64,000 bases of DNA from Marinobacter shengliensis (lineage in GTDB: Bacteria > Pseudomonadota > Gammaproteobacteria > Pseudomonadales > Oleiphilaceae): positions 1-64,000 of the forward strand of contig NZ_PXNO01000019.1 of assembly GCF_003007715.1 (NCBI RefSeq), written 5' to 3'. Both the position numbers and the translations under genes were made by a program. Below are positions 1 through 6,682 of the stretch, one piece after another. The notes under the pieces were generated by a model, which was not told where the DNA came from, did not search any database, and saw nothing but the letters and a program-made list of their open reading frames with translations. The stretch's first letter is position 1. The number at the start of each line of letters is the position of its first letter.

Positions 1-35
1 GTGACCTGCGCACTCCGTTTGCCGCCTTTGCTCAT
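1..35 (-). CDS. Possible 5' end of a further phage-type gene (cut by window edge)
   Basis: An ATG on the minus strand at 35 opens a frame reading MSKGGKRSAQV before the window ends. It follows the small-gene operon in the same direction. Eleven codons are too few to identify it and no strong Shine-Dalgarno is visible, so this is only a candidate start of the next gene. Confidence 0.25.
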   Translation of the reverse strand, partial: MSKGGKRSAQV

Positions 36-119
36 GGTTCGGAATCAAGGGGCGGCCGTCCTCCCCCGACATCCTCACCACTCTGGATGCGCACTGTGGG
101 CCACTCACTGACCGCCACA

Positions 120-155
120 AGGCCAGGGGGCCTTTGGCCCTGGCGCTGCGCGCCA
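120..155. repeat. Two overlapping hairpins downstream of the small-gene operon
   Basis: Bases 122-144 can fold as GCCAGGG/CCCTGGC with an inner GG...CC step and a TTT turn. Bases 141-155 form a perfect TGGCGC-TGC-GCGCCA palindrome. The two share 141-144 and so exclude each other. They sit just past the stop of the gene ending at 168, with no T-run on the minus strand. They could be a terminator, an mRNA processing site or a filamentous-phage packaging or origin hairpin. Confidence 0.5.
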
Positions 156-167
156 GCCTTGCAGCGC

Positions 168-434
168 TCACTGAGCGTCCCCCGGTTCGTGCGCGAGTGG
201 TGACGATGACGGGGGCGGACTCGAGGGCTTTTCAGGGGGGTTGGCCTGATGGCCAAAGTTCGGGCAGCCGGCCTCTAACCAGGCGCGCAGGACGGAGCCT
301 CCGAGGGTCCAGAGGTCGGTGCCGCGCTGGATGGCTTCTTGCTGCAGTTGCAGGTAGATGGAAGACGGGGCGCACACGTAGAAACGGCGCTCTTTGTCTT
401 CTACCTGGTCCTGACGGGGAGGTATGGGGCTCAT
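168..434 (-). CDS. Small hypothetical protein of phage-like operon (88 aa)
   Basis: Encodes 88 residues. The N-terminal half is folded-looking (RRFYVCAPSSIYLQLQ, then an amphipathic stretch with TLGGSVLRAWLEAG) and could be a short ribbon-helix-helix-like or phage accessory domain. The C-terminal 25 residues are Pro/Ser-rich and probably disordered. Its ATG overlaps the stop of the gene at 431-781 (ATGA arrangement), so it is translationally coupled as the fifth gene of a compact minus-strand operon. I do not recognise a family. The overlaps and operon position are the evidence that it is real. Confidence 0.6.
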   Translation of the reverse strand: MSPIPPRQDQVEDKERRFYVCAPSSIYLQLQQEAIQRGTDLWTLGGSVLRAWLEAGCPNFGHQANPPEKPSSPPPSSSPLAHEPGDAQ

Positions 435-781
435 TGGTTGGTCTCCGTGACGTTGGGAAGGTCCAGTTGGCCGCAGTCCCAGGCGTCCCTCAGTTGGATG
501 AGGCGGTCAAACGCGGGGCTGTGGTGGCCGCGGGCTTCCAGTTCGTGGATCAGGGCGTCGGTGAAGCTCGCTTTGCAGCGGGCCATGTAGTCGCACGGGT
601 AGTCGGTGCGCACTTCCTGCAGGTGGCTGAGGCGCTGCAGGAGGGAATCAAAAAGGCCTTCCAGGGTGTCTGGGGTGAGTGCAGAGGACGGGCGTGGGCT
701 CTGGAAGGCAAAACTGGCGGCTTTGATGGCCGGTGATAGGGTCATGCCGTGCCCCGGCTTCTGGTATCGAGTCTTGATCAT
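431..781 (-). CDS. Hypothetical protein of phage-like operon (116 aa)
   Basis: 116 residues from the ATG at 781 (MIKTRYQKPG). This start overlaps the stop of the preceding gene by 4 nt and was preferred over a longer reading that would run into that gene. The protein looks mostly helical and charged, with FDSLLQRLSHLQEV and CKASFTDALIHELEARG segments, and has no signal peptide or membrane segment. No family was recognised. By position it corresponds to one of the small unknown genes between the regulator and the structural genes of Pf-type filamentous phages; that correspondence is inferred from layout, not similarity. Confidence 0.6.
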   Translation of the reverse strand: MIKTRYQKPGHGMTLSPAIKAASFAFQSPRPSSALTPDTLEGLFDSLLQRLSHLQEVRTDYPCDYMARCKASFTDALIHELEARGHHSPAFDRLIQLRDAWDCGQLDLPNVTETNQ

Positions 782-1041
782 TGGATGCTGGCCTCCATCC
801 GGACGGTGTGCATGAACGGGCTGATCGACCGGGACTGCGCGTAGGTGATGAAGGCGGATTCGGCCAGCTTGGCGTAGGCACAAAGCACGTTATCCAGCTG
901 TTCGAAGGCGGCCATCATGCCCTGGATCTTGATCAGGCATTCGAAGGCGGTGTCCCGGTGGCCGTTGTCCAGCAGCTGGATGGCCACGTTGAACAGGGTG
1001 CGGATCTGGTGCTTTTTAAGTTCGCGGATGGCCGGTGTCAT
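778..1041 (-). CDS. Hypothetical helical protein of phage-like operon (87 aa)
   Basis: 87 residues, predominantly helical, with no cysteine-rich, membrane or secretion features (MTPAIRELKKHQIRTLF at the start, then IQLLDNGHRDTAFECLIKIQ). Its ATG overlaps the end of the gene at 1038-1505 and its stop overlaps the start of the next gene, so it is locked into the coupled operon. No function can be assigned from sequence alone. The length and position fit the small conserved unknown proteins of inovirus early regions. Confidence 0.6.
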   Translation of the reverse strand: MTPAIRELKKHQIRTLFNVAIQLLDNGHRDTAFECLIKIQGMMAAFEQLDNVLCAYAKLAESAFITYAQSRSISPFMHTVRMEASIQ

Positions 1042-1505
1042 ACGTAGGCCTCCAGGCGCACACCTTTATAGACCTGTCCTGGAAGTACACCGCAGGTGCT
1101 CAGTTGTTCACGGCGCAGTACCACGACGGCAGGCAGTACGCCTTTGCATTCCTGGTAGTAGTCCAGGTAGGCGTCCAGTTTGGAGCGGATCTTCAGGGAC
1201 TTGGCGTTGTCGTTGAAGCGGACGGCATCGCCGTCAATGGCTGGTTGGTCGATATAAGGAGAGACGAAAGCCCAGCCAGCCGCACCGTGGACGTGGTCAC
1301 CGCCGATGGCGATCCACTGACGACCAGAAGCGCTAACGGCCACTGTGCCTGGGGCCACCATACGGGCCGGGCCAAGGCGTCCAGAGGAAGCAACGAACTC
1401 ATGGCCATTAAAGAAGAAGACGGTGCAGGACAGCGTACGGCCTTTCTCATGGGCCACCCGGACGATGGTTTGGGCTTTCTGTCCAACTCGGTTCAGGTGC
1501 TTCAT
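1038..1505 (-). CDS. Hypothetical protein of phage-like operon (155 aa), possible replication-associated factor
   Basis: 155 residues from the ATG at 1505 (MKHLNRVGQKAQT). This start overlaps the stop of the upstream helix-turn-helix gene in an ATGA junction. The first 90 residues look beta-rich (TLSCTVFFFNGHEFVASSG, then repeated short strands with Gly turns); the rest is mixed, with RSKLDAYLDYYQECKG near residue 110. Filamentous phages carry a beta-barrel ssDNA-binding protein in this part of the genome, but I see no decisive signature, so that is only a possibility. It is the second gene of the coupled minus-strand operon. Confidence 0.6.
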   Translation of the reverse strand: MKHLNRVGQKAQTIVRVAHEKGRTLSCTVFFFNGHEFVASSGRLGPARMVAPGTVAVSASGRQWIAIGGDHVHGAAGWAFVSPYIDQPAIDGDAVRFNDNAKSLKIRSKLDAYLDYYQECKGVLPAVVVLRREQLSTCGVLPGQVYKGVRLEAYV

Positions 1506-1705
1506 TGCCAGTCCTCCTGATCCAGTGCGCGCTGCGACAGGGCGGCGATGTTCACCATCCGGACGCGGCCAATCTTGAGTGACGGCAGGTGGCCCTTTTC
1601 GATCTGGCCCCTTACCTGCCCTTCCGTGAGCCCGGTGAGCTGGGCGTAGCGCTCCTGACTCATCACCGGCGTGGCTATCAGAATGATCTGTTTTTGCTCG
1701 TCCAC
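1502..1705 (-). CDS. Small helix-turn-helix/excisionase-like regulator (67 aa)
   Basis: 67 residues with a compact winged-helix pattern typical of MerR/excisionase-like phage regulators: MSQERYAQLTGLTEGQVRGQ, then KGHLPSLKIGRVRMVNIAAL. The first part fits the recognition helices and the second the wing that ends in the '...IGR..MVN' run. The start is GTG at 1705. It is the first gene of the minus-strand operon and faces a divergent repressor gene at 1822, the layout used by Pf-type phages, where an excisionase/activator and repressor share a control region. DNA-binding function is well supported; the exact phage role is inferred. Confidence 0.65.
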   Translation of the reverse strand: MDEQKQIILIATPVMSQERYAQLTGLTEGQVRGQIEKGHLPSLKIGRVRMVNIAALSQRALDQEDWQ

Positions 1706-1821
1706 TGTTTTGCACTCTGCTACACTGATTTACACATATTCACTCAGTAACCCTGACTAAGTACTGAGTACATATTACTTACTCTATCAGAGTTAGTATA
1801 TTTTACTATTTTAAGTTAACT
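1706..1821. promoter_or_regulatory. Divergent AT-rich control region between the two regulators
   Basis: This 116-bp AT-rich stretch separates the minus-strand regulator from the plus-strand repressor. It holds related short blocks (ACTCAGTAA near 1740, TACTGAGTA near 1763, ATTACTTACTC near 1774) that could be half-sites for one or both proteins. Promoters for both directions must lie here, but no single -35/-10 pair stands out. Confidence 0.5.
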
Positions 1822-2088
1822 ATGATCAGAGAACGGATAATAGAAATCTTCGATGTGCTCGACTTGACCTCTAAGCGAATGGAGGAGCTGACAGGGATCG
1901 ACAGGTACAAGTGGGGAAACATCAGAGGAAGAAAGCAGAAGGTGAACGAGGACTACCTGGAAGCACTAAACCAGGCATTCCCTCAGTTCTCATACTGGAT
2001 AATGACAGGGCAAACAATTCCAGAGGCTGGTCAGATCAGCCCAGAGATGGAAAAGGCCCGTTCAGAGAACAGCCTGAAAACAGGATAG
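1822..2088 (+). CDS. Phage-type repressor, small DNA-binding protein (88 aa)
   Basis: 88 residues. The first 60 form a lambda-repressor-like helix-turn-helix: LTSKRMEELTGIDRYKWGNI contains the turn, followed by RKQKVNEDYLEALNQAFPQF and YWIMTGQ, a pattern common in XRE-type phage repressors that end with 'P.YA/SYWL.TG'. It is transcribed away from the small regulator at 1705. By analogy with Pf phages it would be the immunity repressor holding the minus-strand operon silent. The last 25 residues are low-complexity. Assignment as an XRE-like DNA-binding protein is fairly secure; its target is inferred. Confidence 0.65.
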   Translation: MIRERIIEIFDVLDLTSKRMEELTGIDRYKWGNIRGRKQKVNEDYLEALNQAFPQFSYWIMTGQTIPEAGQISPEMEKARSENSLKTG

Positions 2089-2283
2089 GTTTCTGCCTGG
2101 CTGCACGTATCGCCCAGGCTTGGTATGGAGACCGACGAGGGGAACCACAAGAACAAGAGGGCTGGCCGTCGTAGTGTGTGGTGGCGGTTTCAGGCAACAA
2201 GTACATCAAGCAATCCTGCCAAGTCTAGCTAAAGATCACTTTACGAATAAAAATCAAAGACAATAAGAATATAAAGCAACACA

Positions 2284-3057
2284 ATGAAGATCAATATACC
2301 CAATGGAAAAAAGATGACAGAGGAAGAAAAAGGATTAGCTAGCATTCAACAAATATTAGCTATCGGAACCGCAGCAGCACTAATTATATCCTGCATCAAC
2401 CTTTATTTTTATTGGAACGTATTCGATATCAACATATTCAATCACATAACAATACCAGAGATACTAGCAAGATCTGCGTTTCCACTGATATTAACAAGCA
2501 GCACTTTTTTGGGTGTGATACTGGCGCTGACCAACACCAAAATCACGGATAACACAGACCAAAGAGGAAGTTATTTTAAAGAGTTTAAATCTATCCTACT
2601 AGTAGCATTAAGTTTTTTTACCACAGGAATCATTGCCTTATATTTAGGAGACTTTAGACTTCTACCCATGATGGCAATGGGAACATTGATGCTGCTATTC
2701 ACAACCAAAAAATTCAATAGATCTGTAAATTATATTACCCAGATTTCGGGGATACCAAGCTCATTAAACATTGCCCTAGTTATAATGGCAACAATATCAT
2801 CCACACATTCAATGGGAAGCGCACTAAATATAAAGGCAGGGAAAAGTTATAAATATGCAGAGATAGAAACCATGTCTGAGAACATCACTGGAGCTTATAT
2901 TGGGCGATCAGATTCTTCCGTTTTTATCTGGAAAATTGAAAGAAAAGAAACTCTGATAGTGAGCCAAAGTGAAATAAAAAAAATAAAGCTAATAGATAGC
3001 AGCAATATGCCGGAAGAAAAGGCAGGGACTGAAGAAAACTCGACTAAGAGCCTTTAA
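2284..3057 (+). CDS. AT-rich hypothetical membrane protein (257 aa)
   Basis: 257 residues with about five hydrophobic segments: roughly 23-47, 60-82, 102-122, 128-141 and 160-175. After these comes a soluble C-terminal domain of about 75 residues ending in a Glu/Lys-rich tail. No family was recognised. The base composition is much more AT-rich than the core chromosome to the right, and the codon choice (many ATA, AAA) matches foreign DNA. It converges on the toxin-like gene ending at 3044, overlapping it by 14 bp. It could be a defence or phage-exclusion protein, but nothing in the sequence shows this. Confidence 0.6.
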   Translation: MKINIPNGKKMTEEEKGLASIQQILAIGTAAALIISCINLYFYWNVFDINIFNHITIPEILARSAFPLILTSSTFLGVILALTNTKITDNTDQRGSYFKEFKSILLVALSFFTTGIIALYLGDFRLLPMMAMGTLMLLFTTKKFNRSVNYITQISGIPSSLNIALVIMATISSTHSMGSALNIKAGKSYKYAEIETMSENITGAYIGRSDSSVFIWKIERKETLIVSQSEIKKIKLIDSSNMPEEKAGTEENSTKSL

Positions 3058-3778
3058 CTTCTTCAACATAATCTATGCCATAAGAAATCAGGTCGGACGC
3101 AGAATCAATGACTCCTTCTACTTTAAGTCCTTCCACCTTGTGATACTGATCATCGTCAACAAAGTGGACGATGACGTTAGCATATGCATCACCTAAGCCA
3201 ATCATATTAATCGACTTTTTATAACCACAATCCGGTGACTTACAATGCGAGTTGGACTTGATTCTCTCTATCTCACACAAAACACTGGAATACGAACAGC
3301 TCAAAGGACTGCATGAATCGACCCGATAGTTGAAATCTTTAGAAGGCTGCAAATTATGCAAAGGATCTAGCAAGACAATGTTAAAAACATCTTTTTCATC
3401 CCAAAACCCAACTACTCGACCAAAAGCCTTTGAGACTTGGAACTGAACCAATGGATAGTCATCGACGTTCTCAAGATATGTAGCATCAACCCAATTCAGA
3501 TCTGACCTCTGGATTGGGATATTTTTTTGATTCCAATCAATGGGATGATAACGCCAAGCGCTCTTCGAAGAACGATCAGCCAAAAATTTTCCTTTCTCCA
3601 TGCTTGAAAGCTCCCGAAGCTTTTCAAGCAAAGAGACAAACCACTTAGAGTCAGATTCAGAAAGACCAAATTTATCAATCTGCTTCCAAAATCGAAGAGA
3701 AAAGGACCAATACACCCTCTCTACATTTTTGGCCACGGGAAGTTTCTGGTCTGGTATCCTCCCAGGAACTATATCCAT
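3044..3778 (-). CDS. Probable toxin partner of Panacea-type antitoxin (244 aa)
   Basis: 244 residues, soluble, with a characteristic middle part: WRYHPIDW near residue 73, then VQFQVSKAFGRVVGF and NIVLLDPLHNLQPS around 110-145. There is a Cys cluster near 150-180 (SCSPLSCSYSSVLC, CKSPDCGYKK) that may bind metal. It begins 4 bp after the Panacea-domain gene, so the two form one transcription unit. Panacea (DUF4065) proteins are known as antitoxins that pair with many unrelated toxins, and this gene is in the partner position. The toxic activity is inferred from context; no known toxin fold was identified. Its AT-rich composition fits island DNA. Confidence 0.6.
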   Translation of the reverse strand: MDIVPGRIPDQKLPVAKNVERVYWSFSLRFWKQIDKFGLSESDSKWFVSLLEKLRELSSMEKGKFLADRSSKSAWRYHPIDWNQKNIPIQRSDLNWVDATYLENVDDYPLVQFQVSKAFGRVVGFWDEKDVFNIVLLDPLHNLQPSKDFNYRVDSCSPLSCSYSSVLCEIERIKSNSHCKSPDCGYKKSINMIGLGDAYANVIVHFVDDDQYHKVEGLKVEGVIDSASDLISYGIDYVEEVKGS

Positions 3779-3782
3779 AAGA

Positions 3783-4250
3783 TCAATTCAATCGTTTACG
3801 ATAGTAGTCACCCATACTTTTAACACTAATTGGCACTTCACAACGTTGGGCGGGACTATATCCATTACGAGCTTCCAGCCAAGGATCTTCCATATGAGTC
3901 ATTTGCTCAAGCTCCGCACCCGAAAACTTGACATAGACATTTAGAACATTGTCAATAAGAAGCTTTTCTGACTCTCCCAAAGAATCAAAGCTAAACCCTT
4001 TCCGCACATCACACTCTCCCACAGAGGAGTACAAAGTCTTAGTATCCCTAAAACGATCAAATATTTCGCGACTAACAGGTCCATGAACCCAAGCTTGAAA
4101 GTCGGACTCAACAAGCTTCTGACCATCATTAAAAGCGGCATACCATGCCTGGCAGTAGTACATTAGCTTTTGCAGCTTAAGGTTATCAAGCGCTTCACCA
4201 CCGGCATTAACCTTAACAATAATGTAGTCGCAAAGATCGTGGATGTTCAT
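3783..4250 (-). CDS. Panacea/SocA-like (DUF4065) antitoxin (155 aa)
   Basis: 155 residues matching the DUF4065 (Panacea, SocA/GepA) pattern: an N-terminal 'LDNLKLQKLMYYCQAWY' helix (about residues 21-37), then 'WVHGPVSREIFDRF', and 'ELEQMTHMEDPWLEAR' near residue 115, all hallmark blocks. The start at 4250 was chosen for its GAGG Shine-Dalgarno, which lies just 3' of a palindromic operator; an upstream ATG would run through that palindrome. Panacea domains act as chaperone-like antitoxins that neutralise diverse toxins, including translation-blocking enzymes. The gene downstream at 3044-3778 is the likely cognate toxin. Confidence 0.85.
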   Translation of the reverse strand: MNIHDLCDYIIVKVNAGGEALDNLKLQKLMYYCQAWYAAFNDGQKLVESDFQAWVHGPVSREIFDRFRDTKTLYSSVGECDVRKGFSFDSLGESEKLLIDNVLNVYVKFSGAELEQMTHMEDPWLEARNGYSPAQRCEVPISVKSMGDYYRKRLN

Positions 4251-4264
4251 AAAAACCTCATTAG

Positions 4265-4280
4265 GATTCCATTGGGAATC
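4265..4280. promoter_or_regulatory. Palindromic operator candidate before the antitoxin gene
   Basis: A perfect GATTCC-ATTG-GGAATC inverted repeat lies 15 bp upstream of the antitoxin ATG. Two direct AGTCTAA copies (4298-4304 and 4313-4319, 15 bp apart) follow further upstream. Toxin-antitoxin operons are usually autorepressed, so either element is a candidate binding site. Confidence 0.45.
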
Positions 4281-4319
4281 GAGGAAAATTCGTACAAAGT
4301 CTAACAAAAATTAGTCTAA

Positions 4320-4559
4320 GTTGACAGATACCGCAAAAGCATAGCCGATGTATTTTGTATGATTCTTGATACAGTCCTCTCCCTGCAGTCACACCACTCT
4401 GCAGGTGTCGCGCTTGCCTGGCATCCCTGCCGGCGGTGAGCCCCGGTCATCCTGACCAATCGGCTCACTGCCAGTGTACTGTTACACGTTGTAACGTTTA
4501 GGCGTTTTGTCTTAATCCGGCGTGAGACTTTTCCTACATTGCCCTTTCTTCGATGCCCG
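4320..4559. other. Non-coding gap with a GTTACA-CGT-TGTAAC palindrome
   Basis: No credible gene lies here. The only clear structure is the perfect 15-bp palindrome GTTACACGTTGTAAC at 4481-4495, which resembles an operator for a dimeric regulator. Base composition changes here from the AT-rich toxin-antitoxin block on the left to typical host-like GC on the right, so this may be an internal junction of the island. Confidence 0.4.
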
Positions 4560-5234
4560 TTAATCCGGTTCGATTCGCTCTGCCTGGCCGGTTTGTTCCA
4601 GGGTGGCGGGTGATTTTATGGGCTCTATCAGCAGGGGTTGCCGGATTTGAGTTTTGAGTAAATCCTGGAATGGGTCTGTGTTGGTCAGGCTTGGGTCCAG
4701 CCACATGTCGAAGTCTTCCCGGTTGAGCATGAGCGGTATGCTTTTCGGGTGGATGTGGCTGAACCTGGGGTGTGGTGGCAAGGTGATGATGGTGAACGAC
4801 GGTACCACTTCTTCCTGGAAGTCCCACAGCTCATACAGGCCGGCAAAGGCTATGGCGCTGTCGGCCGGGTGGATGTTGTAGCACTGTTTGCGGCCTTTCT
4901 CGCCTGTCCATTCATGGAAGCCGCTGGCCGGTATGATGGCCCGCTGGCTGTGAAAGCGCTTCTTCCAGAGTGGGCTGGTGCCCAGGCTGCCAGATCGGGC
5001 GTTGAAGGTGCTGTACTTTGGCGAGGGGCGGTAGCCGGTGCCGTCTGGTTTGCGTTCTATGAGCAGTGACCAGATGGCGTCCTGCAGGGTGCGGCCTTGA
5101 TGGGTTTCGTATACGATCTGGGCTTTGGCTCCGGGGGCGATGTTAACGCGGGGCTGTATCCGGAGCGGGATGCCGAGTTCTTCCAGGAGGCCCTGGACTA
5201 AGGGGTCGTCGGATACGTTGAATCGGCCGCACAT
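4560..5234 (-). CDS. SRAP-domain protein (HMCES/YedK family), abasic-site DNA-protein crosslinker
   Basis: 224 residues starting MCGRFN at 5234, so that Cys2, the catalytic residue exposed after Met removal, sits at the N-terminus; this decides the start against an upstream Met. Other family residues are visible: the STFNARSG block (Asn), the SGFHEW Glu near residue 106, and HPRFSHIHPKSIPLML with the active His. The family forms a thiazolidine crosslink with abasic sites in single-stranded DNA and shields them from cleavage. It lies inside the presumed island, where SRAP genes are common passengers, but it may equally be a host gene. No operon partner is evident. Confidence 0.9.
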   Translation of the reverse strand: MCGRFNVSDDPLVQGLLEELGIPLRIQPRVNIAPGAKAQIVYETHQGRTLQDAIWSLLIERKPDGTGYRPSPKYSTFNARSGSLGTSPLWKKRFHSQRAIIPASGFHEWTGEKGRKQCYNIHPADSAIAFAGLYELWDFQEEVVPSFTIITLPPHPRFSHIHPKSIPLMLNREDFDMWLDPSLTNTDPFQDLLKTQIRQPLLIEPIKSPATLEQTGQAERIEPD

Positions 5235-5257
5235 GGGTATACCCCGCGTTTGATTTA

Positions 5258-5704
5258 CTAATTGCCTCGCAGACATTCCCAGGAACGTTTACGGGAAAGC
5301 TCCCGCCTTTCGGCTCTCAGTCGGTTGCCCTCCGAGACGGAATATCCGCCGGCTCTTAACCGGTTATCAATCCACTTGATACGCTGCTCATACCAACTGC
5401 ATTGCTTCTGAACACGCGCCTTCTCTCTCTCCTTTTCTCTGTTGGCCGACGAACTGGTATTAGACTGGCGCTGCGTTGATGTACTCCGGTTGATGTTTTC
5501 AACGTTCCTTTGAGTACGGATGTTCTCCCTCATCGGTATAACACTCATTCCGGAAGGGGTAACGCGCTGGGCTCCGGTTTCAGGTTGTTCGTCTGAAAAA
5601 TGCGTAACGCCGTTCTCATCTACCCATTTATAGAGCTTGGTCGCTTGGCTGACAGATGGGGTGAAAGCTAGAGCAATGACAACTACCAGTGAAATTCGCA
5701 ACAC
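5258..5704 (-). CDS. DUF4124-domain secreted protein (148 aa)
   Basis: 148 residues: an N-terminal signal peptide (hydrophobic LVVVIALAFTPSVSQA, cleavage near residue 21), then the DUF4124 block TKLYKWVDENGVTHFSDEQP, a low-complexity Ser/Arg/Glu linker, and a C-terminal basic segment rich in Arg with two Cys (about 100-145). It starts with GTG at 5704 preceded by GGGAG. DUF4124 proteins are periplasmic and widespread in gammaproteobacteria, and their biochemical role is unknown. It lies 23 bp before the SRAP gene on the same strand and may be co-transcribed with it. Confidence 0.8.
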   Translation of the reverse strand: MLRISLVVVIALAFTPSVSQATKLYKWVDENGVTHFSDEQPETGAQRVTPSGMSVIPMRENIRTQRNVENINRSTSTQRQSNTSSSANREKEREKARVQKQCSWYEQRIKWIDNRLRAGGYSVSEGNRLRAERRELSRKRSWECLRGN

Positions 5705-5802
5705 CGTGACTCACTCCCTTGAAGATGCAGTTTAAATATTAGCGAATGCAGGGAGGCAATGCAGCACTGGAAATGCTAAAAGGTTCTAACCGAATACCCA
5801 CG

Positions 5803-6192
5803 TCAGTTGGCTTTCACTTGAGCAACAGGCTGGTGGTGACGCCACTTCAAAAGATGACTGTTCCAGGCCCCTCTTTCCAAACGTTTCTGGACAAGGTTCG
5901 CATATTCAGCGGGACAAGGAGGGTTCTTTCGTTTATGCCTCCCTTGATTGCAAAATAGACACGCTGCAACGATGTTTCCGTTGGATGCTGCGCCCCCTTC
6001 ACTGTGTGCAACCAGGTGCTCACCAGTACATCGGAAATGCTTGGCGCGGGCCAGTGAAATACCATGAAGGCTTGCGTACTGCTCCATATTGTTTTGCCAC
6101 ATTGGCTTATTGCAGTAGTAGCACAGACCTTTCTGGCGTAAAAAAGCTGCGGACCTAGGCCCTTTGAGGGGGGATCGATTTTTTTTGGACAC
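5803..6192 (-). CDS. HNH endonuclease-like protein (129 aa)
   Basis: 129 residues with a zinc-supported HNH layout: CYYC near residue 24 and CLFC near residue 78 as paired metal ligands; between them CTGEHLVAHSEGG carries the first His, and SNGNIVAACLFCNQGRHKRK the Asn and final His. It starts with GTG at 6192, in a run of T/A just inside the probable attachment end of the island. Small stand-alone HNH proteins nick or cut DNA, often in phages and islands; no target is suggested here. It is the island gene nearest the right boundary. The fold assignment is strong and the role unknown. Confidence 0.8.
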   Translation of the reverse strand: MSKKNRSPLKGPRSAAFLRQKGLCYYCNKPMWQNNMEQYASLHGISLARAKHFRCTGEHLVAHSEGGAASNGNIVAACLFCNQGRHKRKNPPCPAEYANLVQKRLERGAWNSHLLKWRHHQPVAQVKAN

Positions 6193-6348
6193 AACCTGTC
6201 AACTTGGTAGTACCCCGTTTTCTACTGAGCAGAGTTCGAGGAACCAGTCGACAGAATCGTCCTGGCGGGTTAAGGGTGACCGGAATTATTTCTGGCGACC
6301 CGAGAAAGTATGGTCAAGAATAAGGCGATTCACGATTGCTGTAAATGG

Positions 6349-6409
6349 AAGGTGTCCACAAAGTGTCAACCCACCTGCGGTTTTGAGTGGTTCTGTGTGG
6401 AATGCCGAT
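6349..6409. repeat. 61-bp direct repeat, copy A
   Basis: Starts AAGGTGTCCACAAAGTGTCA and matches the copy at 7391-7451 at 55 of 61 positions by hand alignment. It contains two close GTGTC motifs, as often found in arm-type integrase sites. It lies 53 bp left of the tmRNA-like end, with the pair flanking about 1 kb that holds one lipoprotein gene. Confidence 0.8.
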
Positions 6410-6462
6410 TTTGTAAGTAACTGTTTTATGGATCATTGTGGTTTTCTGTGGCCCAAAAAACA

Positions 6463-6499
6463 GGCGCGGCATCGGGTTCAATTCCCGCCGTCTCCACCA
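6463..6499 (+). other. tmRNA (ssrA)-like 3' end fragment, probable attR
   Basis: The 37 bases end in a T-arm/acceptor pattern: GGGTTCAATTCCC followed by GCCGTCTCCACCA, with CCA at 6497-6499. No acceptor 5' strand or D/anticodon arms occur upstream, so this is not a functional RNA gene. A 3' RNA end directly followed by its terminator is the usual scar left when an island integrates into ssrA. A tRNA source cannot be excluded. Confidence 0.65.
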
Positions 6500-6509
6500 A
6501 CTTCCAAAA

Positions 6510-6537
6510 AAAAGCCCCTGATTTCAGGGGCTTTTTT
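6510..6537 (+). terminator. Intrinsic terminator after the tmRNA-like end
   Basis: A 10-bp stem AAGCCCCTGA/TCAGGGGCTT with a TT loop is followed by a T-run. It sits 12 bp past the CCA and most likely is the original terminator of the RNA gene used as the integration target. Confidence 0.85.
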
Positions 6538-6682
6538 CGTTTCTATGACTAGGCCTTTGCTTCTACCAAGGTGTCCGGTTTAAATGGGGGCTACTACACC
6601 TTCTCATTAATACACCAAAGTGAGGATTCTTCGATCTTCTTAGATGCCTCTGAATAATCACTTGGCCGATTAGCGTTAGGCC

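Larger units (their letters stand above)
1..6499. mobile_element. Right part of an integrated island ending at a tmRNA-like attachment site
   Basis: The window begins inside accessory DNA and the island-like content stops at a 3' tmRNA/tRNA fragment (6463-6499). Evidence: a phage-type regulatory module, AT-rich genes, a toxin-antitoxin pair, an HNH gene, and a partial tmRNA end that is not part of any complete RNA gene here. The plus orientation of that end implies the intact RNA gene lies left of base 1. The integrase is not in the window. The host or island origin of the SRAP and DUF4124 genes is uncertain. Confidence 0.55.

Noticed and set aside
6463-6499. Complete tRNA or tmRNA gene
   Set aside because: Only the T-arm/acceptor end is present; no matching 5' acceptor strand, D-arm, anticodon or tag-peptide frame lies upstream.
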